DNA of 64,000 bases from M3007 sp044350425 (GCA_044350425.1 JBILHS010000004.1:37244-101243); one strand, 5' to 3'; positions 33,242 through 42,917 are shown, counted from the stretch's first letter. The notes: generated by a model from the letters alone, not told the origin. Program-made: numbers and translations.

Positions 33242-36181
33242 CTACCTCCTGATCACCTTCCCTACCACTACCCGCTCCACACTCCTAGCCGTCAGCACAA
33301 ACGCACCACTCGCCAAACCGCTCAAATCCAGCACACAATCCCCCGTCTCGCAGCCCTGCGAACGTACCACCCGGCCTGAAGTATCAGATAATTCCAGATG
33401 CCAGGACGCACCGCTTAAGGTAGCAGGAAGTAAGACTCTGAGCCAGTCTGTAGCGGGATTGGGATAAATAATAACACCGCCCTCGGGGATATGGTCTGTG
33501 CTACTAATCATTTGTTCCACTACTACTTCCGTACTTATACTACACCCATTTTTGTCCGTCACCGTCACCGTATAAGTGCCTGCCACAAGTCCAGCAATGG
33601 CCTGTGTGGTGCCACCGCCAGGTTCCCAGAAATAGCCGAATGGACCTGTTCCGCCCGAGATGGTGGTCACCACAGCGGCTCCGTTGGGTGGGTTACTTTG
33701 GGTCTGGTCACTGCTGCCTGTGCCGACCGAGAGCGGACCCGGTTCTGTCATGGGCGGGTAGGTATTGGCGGCCGTGCAGCCGTAGGCATCTGTTACGGTC
33801 ACGGAGTACTGCCCCGGACCAAGTGGCTCCGCGACGGGGTCTGTGCCCGGCCAGCCGTCCCAGTGCCAGGAAAAAGGTGCCGCCCCGGTGGCTGGGGTGG
33901 CAGAGAGCCAGCCAGTTTCTCCGTGACAAGGGATGATCTGCCCGCCGATGGCGAGCGTGATTTGGCCCATCAGGGCTATTGAGGCTGTGGCGGAGTCTTG
34001 ACAGCCAGTGGCATCCACGATGGTCAGGGCATAAGTACCGGGCTGCTGTTGCGTGAGCAGGAGCGTATCTGCTGCTGCTGGCGACCAGAGGTATTCAAAA
34101 GGTGCCGTGCCGCCCTGCACCGAGGCGGAGAGGGTGCCGCCAGCTTGGGTACCGCAGAGCACATCTGTGGGGACCAGTGCCAAGGCGGGTGAAGGAGCGG
34201 TTTCCACCACGAATTGATTGGTAATCTGCTGACCGCTGCCGTCCGTGAGGGTCAAAACATACAGTCCGGGAGCCAGGCTATCCAGTTCCGGGCCACTGCC
34301 GACATTGGGCGACCACTGATAGACCAGCGGCGCACAGCCATTTTCTGGCTGGAGGCTGATGCTGCCGTTGGACGCGCCCAGGCAGGCTGGCTGCACCTGT
34401 GATGTGCCGCTCAAGGCAAAAGCCGGAGACTCGTACGCGCCGATGTCCACGGTACCACTCTGGATGCGTGGATTGCCAGCGATGTCCGTGAGAATTCCTG
34501 CGGCGGCCAGGTTGGAGCCTGCATTGATGAGGGGGGAGCAAGGGAGCAGGGAGTAATCTCCATTGGCGGGATCCCTGAAGAGGGGGTCTAGGTTGAAGAG
34601 GTTGTTTATGCAGGTCACCGATGGCGGCAGATAGGAACAGTCCGGAAAGTCAATGGCACTATTCTCCAGCGTAATGCTTGGGAATAACGAGAAATAATCC
34701 TGGGAAAGGTACTCGTTATTATAAAAAAGGGTATTCTGAAACCTGGCTGGCACTGTTGCTGCATTTGGGCGCTGGTAAAACCGATTGCCGATAAAACTAA
34801 AGTTCGTGAAGACGGTCGAGTCAGCATACTGATTTGAGTAAAAAATATTGAGGCTATCATTGTTGATCACTTGAATGTTATGGTACTTGATGATGCCGTA
34901 CGCTTCTCCTAAGGAAAAGAGGGATGATCCCTGCTGTATTCTGCTTTTATTGTTACTAATGGTCAGGTTAGAAACCCTACAATCTTGACATGTACTGCCA
35001 AAACTTATCGCTACCAAGCCAAATCTACACGAATCCAACAGACAGTTCGATACTTCGGTTAAAGGAGCATTTGTGGAAAATCCACGAAAATTATTTTTAA
35101 ATACACAATCCTTCACCCGGACTTCACTGAGAGCGGAGAATCCAGCTGGCCCGTTGTTAATGATTGAACATCTTGTGGCATAGCAGGATTGATGATCCAA
35201 GGGGAAACTCCAGAGTATGGAGGGGCCCTCCCTGAAATCACAATCGTCAAACCGTAGATGGTTGTTTGTACTCGTCCAAATAAGGCGTGACCCGGGGCTT
35301 TTATGTTTTTCAAACCGGCAGTCCCAAAAATGCAAGGTGTCATTTGTAGCCGGGCCGCGATAGAAGATCACTGCGAGGTCGACAGCAAATACCTTGTTAT
35401 CTGTGAAGGTACAGTGCCCAAAGTCGGGAATTCGCTCGATGTCCACAAAACCGTCGCAGTACACCGCTGAACCGTCAAAACCTCCGTTGCCCTCGAAAGA
35501 GCAGTTGAGGAACTGTGGCGCGATGGAGCCGTCCTGAGCCGCCCGAATGAACGCCCCCGCACCCTTAAGCCGTGCGTAATTGCGCTCAAAGCGGCAATTG
35601 CGTACGACCACGTATGCCACGCCATCTCCAGCGTTGACGTACAAGCCGCCGCCGCAGCCGTCGCGCTGAAAAGATTCAAATACAAATTCCGGCTCGGCCG
35701 TGCCGCCCCGAAACGTCAGGCCGTCGAGCAGGGTGCCTTCCTCGGCCTCCGAAAATGCCATGACGTTGTATGAGTTGTCCGTACTATCTCCCGGCACCCC
35801 AATGTCGCCGCTCAGCACGGTGGGGTGCGCGTCCCAGTCACGCTGGGAGGGATCGTCTTCATTACCCGCGAAACCGCCGAAGAGCCGAACCCCGCTGCGC
35901 GGCTCAAATGAAACAGCGCGAACAGCCCCGTTCGTGGGGAAGTAGGTACCCTGCGCAACCCAAACAGAGTCGCCAGCTTGGGCGGCAGCCAAGGCAACTT
36001 GTAAATCATTGAAAGCATCGGCCCAGGATTGACCATTGTTCGCGCCTGTGGCGGAGGAGTTGACGTATATGCGGTTTTGGGCAAGAGCACCGATGGAAAA
36101 AAGGCATAAGGCATAGGTTGCTGCACACGAATGCAGCATAACCTTGCAAAAATTGATCGCAGGCCATGTAGATATTGTCAT
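33242..36181 (-). CDS. Secreted T9SS protein: right-handed beta-helix plus SprB-like repeats
   Basis: About 979 aa from the ATG at 36181 (another at 36139 also gives a good signal peptide ending SIGALAQ). The N-terminal half is a choice-of-anchor-Q/pectate-lyase-like beta helix. It begins RIYVNSSATGANNGQSWADAFNDLQVALAAAQAGDSVWVAQGTY and continues in repeats of the form 'NCRFERNYARLKGAGAF'. The second half holds about four SprB-like beta-sandwich repeats (GGTAPFEYLWSPAAADTLLLTQQQPGTYALTIVDATGCQDS and its relatives). The protein ends in a type A T9SS sorting domain (IIYPNPATDWLRVLLP ... GAFVLTARSVERVVVGKVIRR). It is exported through T9SS and is probably surface-bound, acting as an adhesin or in sugar binding. 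Confidence 0.9.
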   Translation of the reverse strand: MTISTWPAINFCKVMLHSCAATYALCLFSIGALAQNRIYVNSSATGANNGQSWADAFNDLQVALAAAQAGDSVWVAQGTYFPTNGAVRAVSFEPRSGVRLFGGFAGNEDDPSQRDWDAHPTVLSGDIGVPGDSTDNSYNVMAFSEAEEGTLLDGLTFRGGTAEPEFVFESFQRDGCGGGLYVNAGDGVAYVVVRNCRFERNYARLKGAGAFIRAAQDGSIAPQFLNCSFEGNGGFDGSAVYCDGFVDIERIPDFGHCTFTDNKVFAVDLAVIFYRGPATNDTLHFWDCRFEKHKSPGSRLIWTSTNNHLRFDDCDFREGPSILWSFPLDHQSCYATRCSIINNGPAGFSALSEVRVKDCVFKNNFRGFSTNAPLTEVSNCLLDSCRFGLVAISFGSTCQDCRVSNLTISNNKSRIQQGSSLFSLGEAYGIIKYHNIQVINNDSLNIFYSNQYADSTVFTNFSFIGNRFYQRPNAATVPARFQNTLFYNNEYLSQDYFSLFPSITLENSAIDFPDCSYLPPSVTCINNLFNLDPLFRDPANGDYSLLPCSPLINAGSNLAAAGILTDIAGNPRIQSGTVDIGAYESPAFALSGTSQVQPACLGASNGSISLQPENGCAPLVYQWSPNVGSGPELDSLAPGLYVLTLTDGSGQQITNQFVVETAPSPALALVPTDVLCGTQAGGTLSASVQGGTAPFEYLWSPAAADTLLLTQQQPGTYALTIVDATGCQDSATASIALMGQITLAIGGQIIPCHGETGWLSATPATGAAPFSWHWDGWPGTDPVAEPLGPGQYSVTVTDAYGCTAANTYPPMTEPGPLSVGTGSSDQTQSNPPNGAAVVTTISGGTGPFGYFWEPGGGTTQAIAGLVAGTYTVTVTDKNGCSISTEVVVEQMISSTDHIPEGGVIIYPNPATDWLRVLLPATLSGASWHLELSDTSGRVVRSQGCETGDCVLDLSGLASGAFVLTARSVERVVVGKVIRR

Positions 36182-36275
36182 AGTTCTGTTTGGGTTTGAA
36201 TGAAAATGTGGGATATGGCAAAAGGTGTTGGCACGGCTGGAAACCGCGCCAACACCCATCACATCTTTAAAAATC

Positions 36276-39197
36276 TTATTGTTTAATCAGGCGACCTTCT
36301 GTCTTGACATCGCCTACTTTTACCTTCCAGACGTATAATCCGGCAGGCCAGCTAGCTGATTCAGGAAACTGAAAATTAGTGCTCGTTCCTGTCAGAGGGA
36401 TTACGCGCCGCAACAGTCTCTGCCCTGTAGCGCTGTACGCCCATACCGTCGCGGTGGCCGCTTCGGAAGTCGTGCTGATAGCAAGGTTGACTGCACCAGA
36501 AGTTGGATTGGGCGAGCAAGACACGTCCAGCACATGGCTTGAGGGCATGTCATTATCGCGCTTGATCGCTTTTGCGCCCAAACTCAGGTTATAAATAGTC
36601 CCTTGTTGGGCATAGGCTACACTGCGGAGCAGGCCGTCGTCCACAAGTATCGGATTCTGGTCGCCCCTCACGGCCCTTTTGGCCCGGAACGTGAGGAAGA
36701 ACATTGCCTGGCCGGGCAAGACATAGTCATCCGGGTGGATACAAAACCACACAAACTTGATTTTGCCCTCCGCAGTATGGTTCAGGTTGAAACAATCTTC
36801 GGATACCTGTGGTACATCACTGGTTGTCATCCCAACATATTCCCAGACATCGGCATCAAAGCGCAGCCCCATCTGCAGGGCGGTCAAAGGTATTTCACCG
36901 TTGTAGCGAACCGGGATGCTTATATATTCACCCACCGCCATCCGCGGCATGGCCTCCGTGAGCAGGGGCAGCGTTCCAGCAGGGCGCAGCTCAATGTCTG
37001 TGTTGTGGCTGTTATTCACGTCGCCAATTTTTACGGCGATAAAATTAATATCGGTAGCCGGGGGGTAGGCATTAATGAACTCGTTTGGGAGGAAAAATTG
37101 TTCGAAGGGATCTTCATTAAGCATGGGGTCAGGGTTATAGACAGGAAAATCTCCGGGATCACCTTCTTCGAAATAGCGCCAGGAATTATTGACAGGTAAT
37201 TCGGAATAAATACCGAGAATTAATTTTCGGAACTCGACAACATCTGTCTGGATGTTCCCAACAATCTCATCAATCTCACTATTATCGTTAGCATCCGCCG
37301 CTGCAAACTGATAGATGGAGGTAAATCGGTCATTTACATTTTGCAAATGCCTGCCGATCAGGGCGAGATCATAGGAGGTTACACCGTTTAGCCAGGCTGC
37401 ATTGTCGTTGTTGAGGACTTCAGGGAGAATACGGTATGTGGATACGTCGCAAGGACACCAAGACCAGGGATCGTTGTTAGGCGCTATCACCTTAGTTGTG
37501 CAACCCATCATAGATGCTACGCGGGATATCAATACGTTCACATCGTCAATATGTTCGCCGTTGATATTCTTGACCCAGCCAGCCAGCAGCGGCGAGCAGA
37601 GCGGGAAATCATCGTCCTCCACATACACGTTCGTGACGCACTCCGAACCTCCAGGTGGGTCAGTAGAAACATCCACCATAGCTTCTCGAACAATTGCACC
37701 ATTCACGCAGTTGGAAGGAGCATTAAATAACACTGTAAAATAGGAACCCAAAAGCACCTCCTCTGGCGAAATAGGGAAAAAGCAGAAAGTTACCCGATTT
37801 CCGTCAATTTTGAAACAGTCGTCGAAACCTCCCTCCGGGTCGCAACTTGTGTTGCTCGACGGGCAGCTAAAGGTACTGGTACCTATGTCGTCAATCGTTA
37901 CCCCTGGAGCCAGGTCAAACTCTACTGCGATTCGAATTTGATCAAAATCCAGTGCCGAGGAATACGTGGCCCAATTGAGTTGTACCCTTACCTCCAGTTC
38001 CTCGCAGGTAATGCCAGCTTCTTCTTTAGTGACTACCACTGTGAAGTTGTTTGGGTCACAGGGTTCGAATCCATTAAACTCAATTACGACGCAGCCCGGA
38101 GAAGTAAAACATGCGTTCCGGCAACTGGAACTACCGGCCCTGCGCATTTCCCCCTGGATTAGGCACACCTCTGCACTGGCATCCAGCGATTCATTCTCAG
38201 GCCCTTTGATCTCAATGTCGAACAGTTTGATAGTACCCAACGAAGGCACTGTTATACCCGGACTGGCATTGAATCGTACGAATACTCGCCAATTGTTCGT
38301 ACCGGGTATTTGATCCACCGAATGTTCAACAGGTGGAATTACAAAGTTTAGGAGTCGGGGTTTGTCCATGATATTATCAGTTTCAATCACCGCCGTGAAG
38401 GACAGGTACTCCGCCTCAATGCTTCCTGACGTGCTGTTGTTGTATGCCATGACTGGAAGCAGATCGGTGTCATAGTCATAGTCATCAAATTCAATACAGA
38501 TGTTCGGCTCAGTAGGTATTAGACTTGGCACGGTAAACTCATCTGATTGTAGGGGAATTGCGTCGTAACAGTAGACGGAATAATCTGGGCAGGTGTATTG
38601 CGCCTGTATCAACTCAAACAGTAAATCCTCGCCCTGCACTCCATCTATTGCTATCACAAACAAATCTGCCAGATAAGGTGGGCCGCTACCCGTACGGGTA
38701 AAGACCACTTCTGGACCGTCAATGGGATCACATACACCCTCCAGCAATAAGGTCACCTGGTTATCTAACTCAACGTCCACAAAGAAGTCCCCGAAACCAG
38801 ATGGGGAGCATTGCTCGGTCACCGCCTCATTTATTATGGAGAGGCCCCCGACAGGGTCCGTGACCATTTTTATTGTCAGGGAGAGCTTTTCGTAGCTCAT
38901 CAAGAAGCTTACTGGATTCCCCGGGAAGCTATTGTTCGTCGCAAGACGAACCTGAAAGTAATAGCGGTTGCACTCGTCCTCACCGCAAAGGGGCGTGGAT
39001 ATGGGTTCTATCTCTATACGCAGAGGGGCAGGGTTTGACGGGTTACATGACAAGATGGGGTATGCTGGAAGCTGTGCGATCACAGGAAATGCAGTCAATA
39101 CCAGCAAAGCTGCGAAAAGCAATTGGCGCGAAAACAGGCTCGACAAAATGTCATTGCCCCCCCCACGTTTATCAAAAAATAAAATTTTGCGAAACAT
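36276..39197 (-). CDS. Secreted T9SS protein with cohesin-like and dockerin-like parts
   Basis: 973 aa. Signal peptide near residues 20-42 (LLFAALLVLTAFPVIAQ). The long middle consists of beta-sandwich modules with regularly spaced cysteines (LRIEIEPISTPLCGEDECNRYYFQVRLAT; CEELEVRVQLNWATYSSALDFDQIRIAVEF). A dockerin-like segment follows (DLALIGRHLQNVNDRF, FAAADANDNSEIDEIV, VKIGDVNNSHN). A cohesin-like module comes next (GEYISIPVRYNGEIPLTALQMGLRFD). A type A sorting domain closes it (SCSPNPTSGAVNLAIS ... GLYVWKVKVGDVKTEGRLIKQ). Bacteroidota use this layout for surface glycoprotein or adhesin scaffolds. It is followed by the beta-helix T9SS gene 95 bp downstream on the same strand. Confidence 0.88.
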   Translation of the reverse strand: MFRKILFFDKRGGGNDILSSLFSRQLLFAALLVLTAFPVIAQLPAYPILSCNPSNPAPLRIEIEPISTPLCGEDECNRYYFQVRLATNNSFPGNPVSFLMSYEKLSLTIKMVTDPVGGLSIINEAVTEQCSPSGFGDFFVDVELDNQVTLLLEGVCDPIDGPEVVFTRTGSGPPYLADLFVIAIDGVQGEDLLFELIQAQYTCPDYSVYCYDAIPLQSDEFTVPSLIPTEPNICIEFDDYDYDTDLLPVMAYNNSTSGSIEAEYLSFTAVIETDNIMDKPRLLNFVIPPVEHSVDQIPGTNNWRVFVRFNASPGITVPSLGTIKLFDIEIKGPENESLDASAEVCLIQGEMRRAGSSSCRNACFTSPGCVVIEFNGFEPCDPNNFTVVVTKEEAGITCEELEVRVQLNWATYSSALDFDQIRIAVEFDLAPGVTIDDIGTSTFSCPSSNTSCDPEGGFDDCFKIDGNRVTFCFFPISPEEVLLGSYFTVLFNAPSNCVNGAIVREAMVDVSTDPPGGSECVTNVYVEDDDFPLCSPLLAGWVKNINGEHIDDVNVLISRVASMMGCTTKVIAPNNDPWSWCPCDVSTYRILPEVLNNDNAAWLNGVTSYDLALIGRHLQNVNDRFTSIYQFAAADANDNSEIDEIVGNIQTDVVEFRKLILGIYSELPVNNSWRYFEEGDPGDFPVYNPDPMLNEDPFEQFFLPNEFINAYPPATDINFIAVKIGDVNNSHNTDIELRPAGTLPLLTEAMPRMAVGEYISIPVRYNGEIPLTALQMGLRFDADVWEYVGMTTSDVPQVSEDCFNLNHTAEGKIKFVWFCIHPDDYVLPGQAMFFLTFRAKRAVRGDQNPILVDDGLLRSVAYAQQGTIYNLSLGAKAIKRDNDMPSSHVLDVSCSPNPTSGAVNLAISTTSEAATATVWAYSATGQRLLRRVIPLTGTSTNFQFPESASWPAGLYVWKVKVGDVKTEGRLIKQ

Positions 39198-39700
39198 GAA
39201 AAAGATTGTTTAAAAAATGAAAGAAATGTTTCCCTTGAAACAGATGTTACAATAGGTTGAAAATAAACTTATCACAACACTAACGCTCATTCTAGACACT
39301 CGGATTGCAACCAAATACCCCACTTTGGCTTCGGGGTATAGGCCAGACCCGCAGTATAGAACGCGCTACACGGCATCAATCGCTAACAAGTCGTACAGGA
39401 TAAAACAGACCTAGAACTTTAACAGAAGTCTGCCAGGAAAAATCGGGATTAAATCAAAAAAACTTTCAGAAGTGTCGGTTCGGATGAAGAAGTCCACAGG
39501 GTGTGGGTTTCGTTCTGCACAGTGGTTTAGTGGTAATTTATCCGTAAAATACGGCTAAATACGTCATTTAAGTTACAAATAATACACAATTCCTCGTATA
39601 GAGCAATGCCAAAGTAGGTCGAAGATAATGAGGCACGGTATATTTTTATCTTGTTGGAAAAAAATTAATACGATATGTCGGAAATTGGCATTGCGCTTAT
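39198..39700. other. Gene-free spacer upstream of the T9SS gene
   Basis: About 500 bases, AT-rich, without a frame of coding character on either strand. It should hold the promoter for the minus-strand T9SS gene at 39197, but no clear TAnnTTTG box was found. It ends at the first copy of a direct repeat. Confidence 0.5.
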
Positions 39701-39724
39701 TTTTTCGCCTTGCACGGTCTTCCC
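39701..39724 (+). repeat. Direct repeat, copy 1
   Basis: TTTTT followed by CGCCTTGCACGGTCTTCCC, identical over 24 bases to 40335-40358. The two copies bracket the broken gene at 39790-40329, like the scars of an inserted cassette or a local duplication. Confidence 0.85.
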
Positions 39725-39789
39725 AAAACCGGCGGAAAGGGTGAAATTGATTCTGTTTGAGTTATGGTCTGGCTCTTCAGAGATAACTT

Positions 39790-40329
39790 CTAATCAAGAA
39801 TCTTTTGGGCAGGAGCTAAGCAGTCAGGGGGTTTCTTGCTCTTCTTTAGGCTTTTATACAAATATTTCATGTCTAAGCCTTCAATATAAAAACTCTGTGT
39901 AAATTTTCTGAGTGAAGAAAGATCCCTAGGTTCTGCAACTAAATAATCAATGTTATTTGCAAAATGTGCGTCTTCAATAAAAGTGTTAAATTCATTTTGG
40001 AAAAAACCCTTGATTCTGTACATAGTTTGACTTTTTGAATTAAAAGCAAGAACAAATTTATAGTTGTAAACAAAATTGTATCCTGTAGTCGTATCATAAG
40101 AAATAGGGATTTCTACGAAAAAAATATGGTTAGAAAAGCCTTTGCTACTTAGAAGTTTAAATGGTAAAGGGTCTTCAAAAAAATTAAATATCTCTTCTTT
40201 TGACTTTGGCTCTGAAAATTCTAATAAACACACTTTCGCTTATATAAGCATTAAGCTTGTGTCTAACCCTTGTGAGTTAGATACAAAATGCATGAAAAGA
40301 AACCCTAAAATCAGCAAATATTTCATCAT
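39790..40329 (-). pseudogene. Small secreted protein interrupted by an in-frame stop
   Basis: From 40329 the frame reads MMKYLLILGFLFMHFVSNSQ, a good signal peptide, then GLDTSLMLI, then TAA (40242-40240), and continues in the same frame AKVCLLEFSEPKSKEEIF for 148 more codons to KILD at 39790. The rest (FFEDPLPFKLLSSKGFSNHIFFVEIPISYDTTTGYNF, then YKFVLAFNSKSQTMYRIKGFF) looks like a compact alpha-beta protein without a known family. A GTG just after the stop could start a cytoplasmic form, but the separated signal peptide argues that the stop is a recent nonsense mutation. It lies between two identical 24-bp direct repeats. Confidence 0.7.
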
Positions 40330-40334
40330 TTGTT

Positions 40335-40358
40335 TTTTTCGCCTTGCACGGTCTTCCC
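40335..40358 (+). repeat. Direct repeat, copy 2
   Basis: Identical over 24 bases to 39701-39724; five bases upstream of the broken gene's start. Diverged left-arm-like sequence of the ~300-bp element follows. Confidence 0.85.
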
Positions 40359-40395
40359 TAAACGCTCTCCCAGGATTTTAAGTGCCAAAACCGAT

Positions 40396-40430
40396 CTCCC
40401 CGCCGAGCTAGTTTTTTTTGACCCAGTGCC
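40396..40430 (+). repeat. Diverged left arm of the ~300-bp element
   Basis: CTCCCCGCCGAGCTAG followed by a T-run and GACCCAGTGCC matches the left arm found at 42427 and 47351 with several changes. No complete right arm accompanies it. Confidence 0.55.
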
Positions 40431-40555
40431 AATACAGCAGGATTTCATGTAAATGTATAGACCTTCTCGATACCTAGTGTTAAATCGCCGAAACAATGTC
40501 TTATATGCCCTATTGTGCCTTTTGTATTTAAAAAGAGGAGGCAATGAGGAATGTC

Positions 40556-40691
40556 GTCTGAACTATGATTTTTTTTGATTTTTACGATTGACGCCTGAAC
40601 GCTGATTCTCGAGATTTTGATAGTCATAATCTACACGCTTTTCCGATGGCTTCATAAAAATCAAATCAATCAACAAAATCATAGTTCAGAC
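40556..40691. repeat. 136-bp element with 17-bp perfect inverted ends
   Basis: GTCTGAACTATGATTTT (40556-40572) and AAAATCATAGTTCAGAC (40675-40691) are exact reverse complements. Weaker pairing continues inward (TTTTGATTTTTA against TAAAAATCAAAT). It has the shape of a small non-autonomous repeat. Similar GAACTATGATT-type palindromes are scattered in other Bacteroidota genomes, as far as I recall. Confidence 0.75.
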
Positions 40692-40840
40692 ATTTATTTG
40701 GTTAATCCAGACCTTTAAGTGTCAAACCCTATCCCCCCGCCCCGTCCAAAAAAAATTTGATCCGAACTGTTTACGCTTCTGCCGCTTCCCCACATAAAGC
40801 AGCAATCAAGTTTAAACTTTTCAACTTCAAATTTTTTACC

Positions 40841-42361
40841 ATGAAACACAATCAAAACATTCAGAAAACGATCCTCGCCTGCGCACTCCTGCTCCTTTGT
40901 ATTTTCCCGGCTTTTTCCCAGTGGACTACCAGTGGCAGCAATGTATACCTCACTGCAGCAGCCAACCGCGTCGGCCTGGGCACCAGCAGCCCTTTAGCGA
41001 AACTTCATGTATCCAGCACCGGCATGATCAGCCGCTTTGAAACAAGTACCAGCACCGGGTTTGTTTCCTTTTACAAAGGCATTAACTATGTAGGTTTTGC
41101 AGGCATCGATGGCGATGTGAACATGGGGATTGGGACTGCTCCCGGTAACCTCAGCGGAAAATCCGGTCTGATCACACAGGGGATTTACCGCATGACCGTG
41201 CGCCCCAATGGCAATATCGGGATCAATACCCCCAATCCCTGGGTGCGCTTCGAGGTGCGTGAAAGTTCCAATGACACCACTGCGATGTTTTACAACGCTT
41301 TTCCGACCAGCGACAAAACCGTTGCACTCGGTGCTCAGGTAGCGCCTGCCACCGGCAATAATTTTGGAAATGCCATCGCGGTGAAAGGCGTGAGCAATGT
41401 GAGTACCTACGCAGGCATTGGCGGGGCTTTTGAAGGCGGTTTGTATAGCGGGCACTTCAGTAATGGCGAAGTTTATTCGAAAGCAAAGGACGGTATCCAC
41501 TCCATTCATGCCGATGCTGTGAATGCAGAGGCAGGTTACTTCTCCGCAAGCAATGGCCACGGTATTGTAGCTACCGGATCAGGTGCAGGCAAATACGCCG
41601 GCTATTTTCAAGGCAATGTGTACGCCACCGGAAGTTACCTTTCTTCCGATGCCCGCTTCAAGCAGGATGTGCAGCCAGTACGTAATGCGATCGATAAGAT
41701 CAAAGCGCTCCAACCATCTACCTATGCGTTTAAAACCAAAGAATTTGAGTTCCTGAATCTACCGGAGGGCAAACAAATCGGTCTTATGGCGCAGGATCTG
41801 GAACGCATATTTCCTGAGCTGGTGCGTGAAGTGACCGCAGATGAGCACCATTGCGGCGAACAGTGTAAACATGGTGAACAACACGAAGGATTTACCTTCA
41901 AGGCGGTGAATTACACCGCCCTTATACCGGTACTTATCGCGGGAATGCAGGAACAACAAACAGAGATCGAAGTCAAAAACAAGCAGATCGACGAATTGGA
42001 AAGCCGCCTTGCCCGCCTGGAGCGTATGATGGAAAGTTTGGCCAGCGACCGCGCCAGCCTCCCCGGTGAAAAGACTTCAGTGGAAGGTTTTGCCGGCAAT
42101 CACCTCCTGGGCAACCGCCCAAATCCATTCCAGCATACGACTACCATTGATTTTGAACTGGCTCCAGAAGTGCAACAGGCTGAATTGCTGGTATATGATC
42201 AATCTGGCCGCAACATCCATCGTGTAGCTTTGGAAAGCCGTGGCAAAAGCACCCTTGAAATAGCCATGCCCAATGTTCCGGCAGGCATCTACACTTATAC
42301 CATTGTGGCCGATGGAAAGGCGTTGCCTGCAAAACAGATGACTTTGCTGGGGCGGAATTGA
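40841..42361 (+). CDS. Secreted protein with S74-like chaperone domain and T9SS sorting domain
   Basis: 506 aa from the ATG at 40841; the frame opens at 40757 but the signal peptide (ILACALLLLCIFPAFSQ) fits the later start. The N-terminal part is a beta-rich shaft (VYLTAAANRVGLGTSSPLAKLHVSS, TVRPNGNIGINTPNPW), as in phage-tail-fibre-like proteins. Then comes the intramolecular-chaperone domain SSDARFKQDVQPVRNAIDKIKALQPSTYAFK with QIGLMAQDLERIFPELV, carrying a Cys/His-rich insert (EHHCGEQCKHGEQHEG). A coiled coil (QTEIEVKNKQIDELESRLARLERMMESL) follows, then a type A sorting domain (RPNPFQHTTTIDFELAP ... MTLLGRN). Probably a trimeric surface fibre. Confidence 0.88.
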   Translation: MKHNQNIQKTILACALLLLCIFPAFSQWTTSGSNVYLTAAANRVGLGTSSPLAKLHVSSTGMISRFETSTSTGFVSFYKGINYVGFAGIDGDVNMGIGTAPGNLSGKSGLITQGIYRMTVRPNGNIGINTPNPWVRFEVRESSNDTTAMFYNAFPTSDKTVALGAQVAPATGNNFGNAIAVKGVSNVSTYAGIGGAFEGGLYSGHFSNGEVYSKAKDGIHSIHADAVNAEAGYFSASNGHGIVATGSGAGKYAGYFQGNVYATGSYLSSDARFKQDVQPVRNAIDKIKALQPSTYAFKTKEFEFLNLPEGKQIGLMAQDLERIFPELVREVTADEHHCGEQCKHGEQHEGFTFKAVNYTALIPVLIAGMQEQQTEIEVKNKQIDELESRLARLERMMESLASDRASLPGEKTSVEGFAGNHLLGNRPNPFQHTTTIDFELAPEVQQAELLVYDQSGRNIHRVALESRGKSTLEIAMPNVPAGIYTYTIVADGKALPAKQMTLLGRN

Positions 42362-42426
42362 GGCCTGGCCTGGTTTATATGTATGCTGTACTCCCGGTTG
42401 GCCTTGTGTCTTCCGGGAGTATTGTA

Positions 42427-42726
42427 TTTCCGCCCCATCAGGTGTTCCCCCAAGCATATCAAGGCACCTCCCCTGCCGCGCTAGGGTCTTTTTTTGACCC
42501 AGCGCCACTTCCGTGAGCACCCATGCAAATATAAGAATCATACCTTGGCGACCTTACGAATATTATGTTTAAGACCATCAAATCAAAAAGCTCTGATAGA
42601 TAGAACAGAAGAGGTTGGTTCCTCAGCCTGGAATCCTGCTGGAGTGGCGCTGGGTCAAAAAAAGACCCTAGCGCGGCGGGGGAGGTGCTTTGAAATGCAT
42701 GGGTGAACACCTGGAGGGGCGGAAAA
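42427..42726 (+). mobile_element. ~300-bp inverted-repeat element, complete copy A
   Basis: Left arm 42427-42513 begins TTTCCGCCCC and includes CACCTCCCCTGCCGCGCTAG and GGGTC-T7-GACCC. The right arm, 42640-42726, is its imperfect reverse complement (GGAGTGGCGCTGGGTC, A-run, GACCCTAGCGCGGCGGGGG, ending GGGGCGGAAA). The centre (about 120 bp, with TACCTTGGCGACC and ACGAATATTA) is not palindromic and is shared with copy B. There is no transposase frame; the open frames crossing it come from the arms. It resembles a MITE or a structured non-coding RNA unit. Confidence 0.78.
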
Positions 42727-42739
42727 TAATGCGTTCTGA

Positions 42740-42842
42740 ATCCTGGAAAATTCTTTTTAAATTACTTAAATCCTGATTTATTCGGCTCCGCGCGAGCAGT
42801 AAGAATCAGGATTTGCCTGATTTAAAAATGATTTTCCAGGAT
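42740..42842. repeat. 103-bp imperfect palindrome
   Basis: ATCCTGGAAAA...TTTTTAAA...AAATCCTGATT on the left pairs with AATCAGGATTT...TTTAAAAA...TTTTCCAGGAT on the right, around a loop of about 25 bases. It is distinct from the ~300-bp element next to it and resembles the AATCCTG-type repeats common in Bacteroidota spacers. Confidence 0.7.
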
Positions 42843-42917
42843 CCCAGCCTTGCCGATGTGCTCGAATAGGGAATGTTTGACAGGTGGAAAAGGGGCAATT
42901 CTGAAGCTTTGTTTCTT

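Noticed and set aside
39675..39902. 75-codon plus-strand frame near the first direct repeat
   Set aside because: It crosses the repeat and runs antisense to the end of the broken secreted-protein gene, without family character.
42494..42706. 70-codon frame through repeat copy A, with a similar frame at 47418-47885 in copy B
   Set aside because: Both frames follow the arms and centre of the repeat element. They differ by frame-changing indels at the right arm, and the second runs on into unrelated sequence. They look like by-products of the repeat, not genes.
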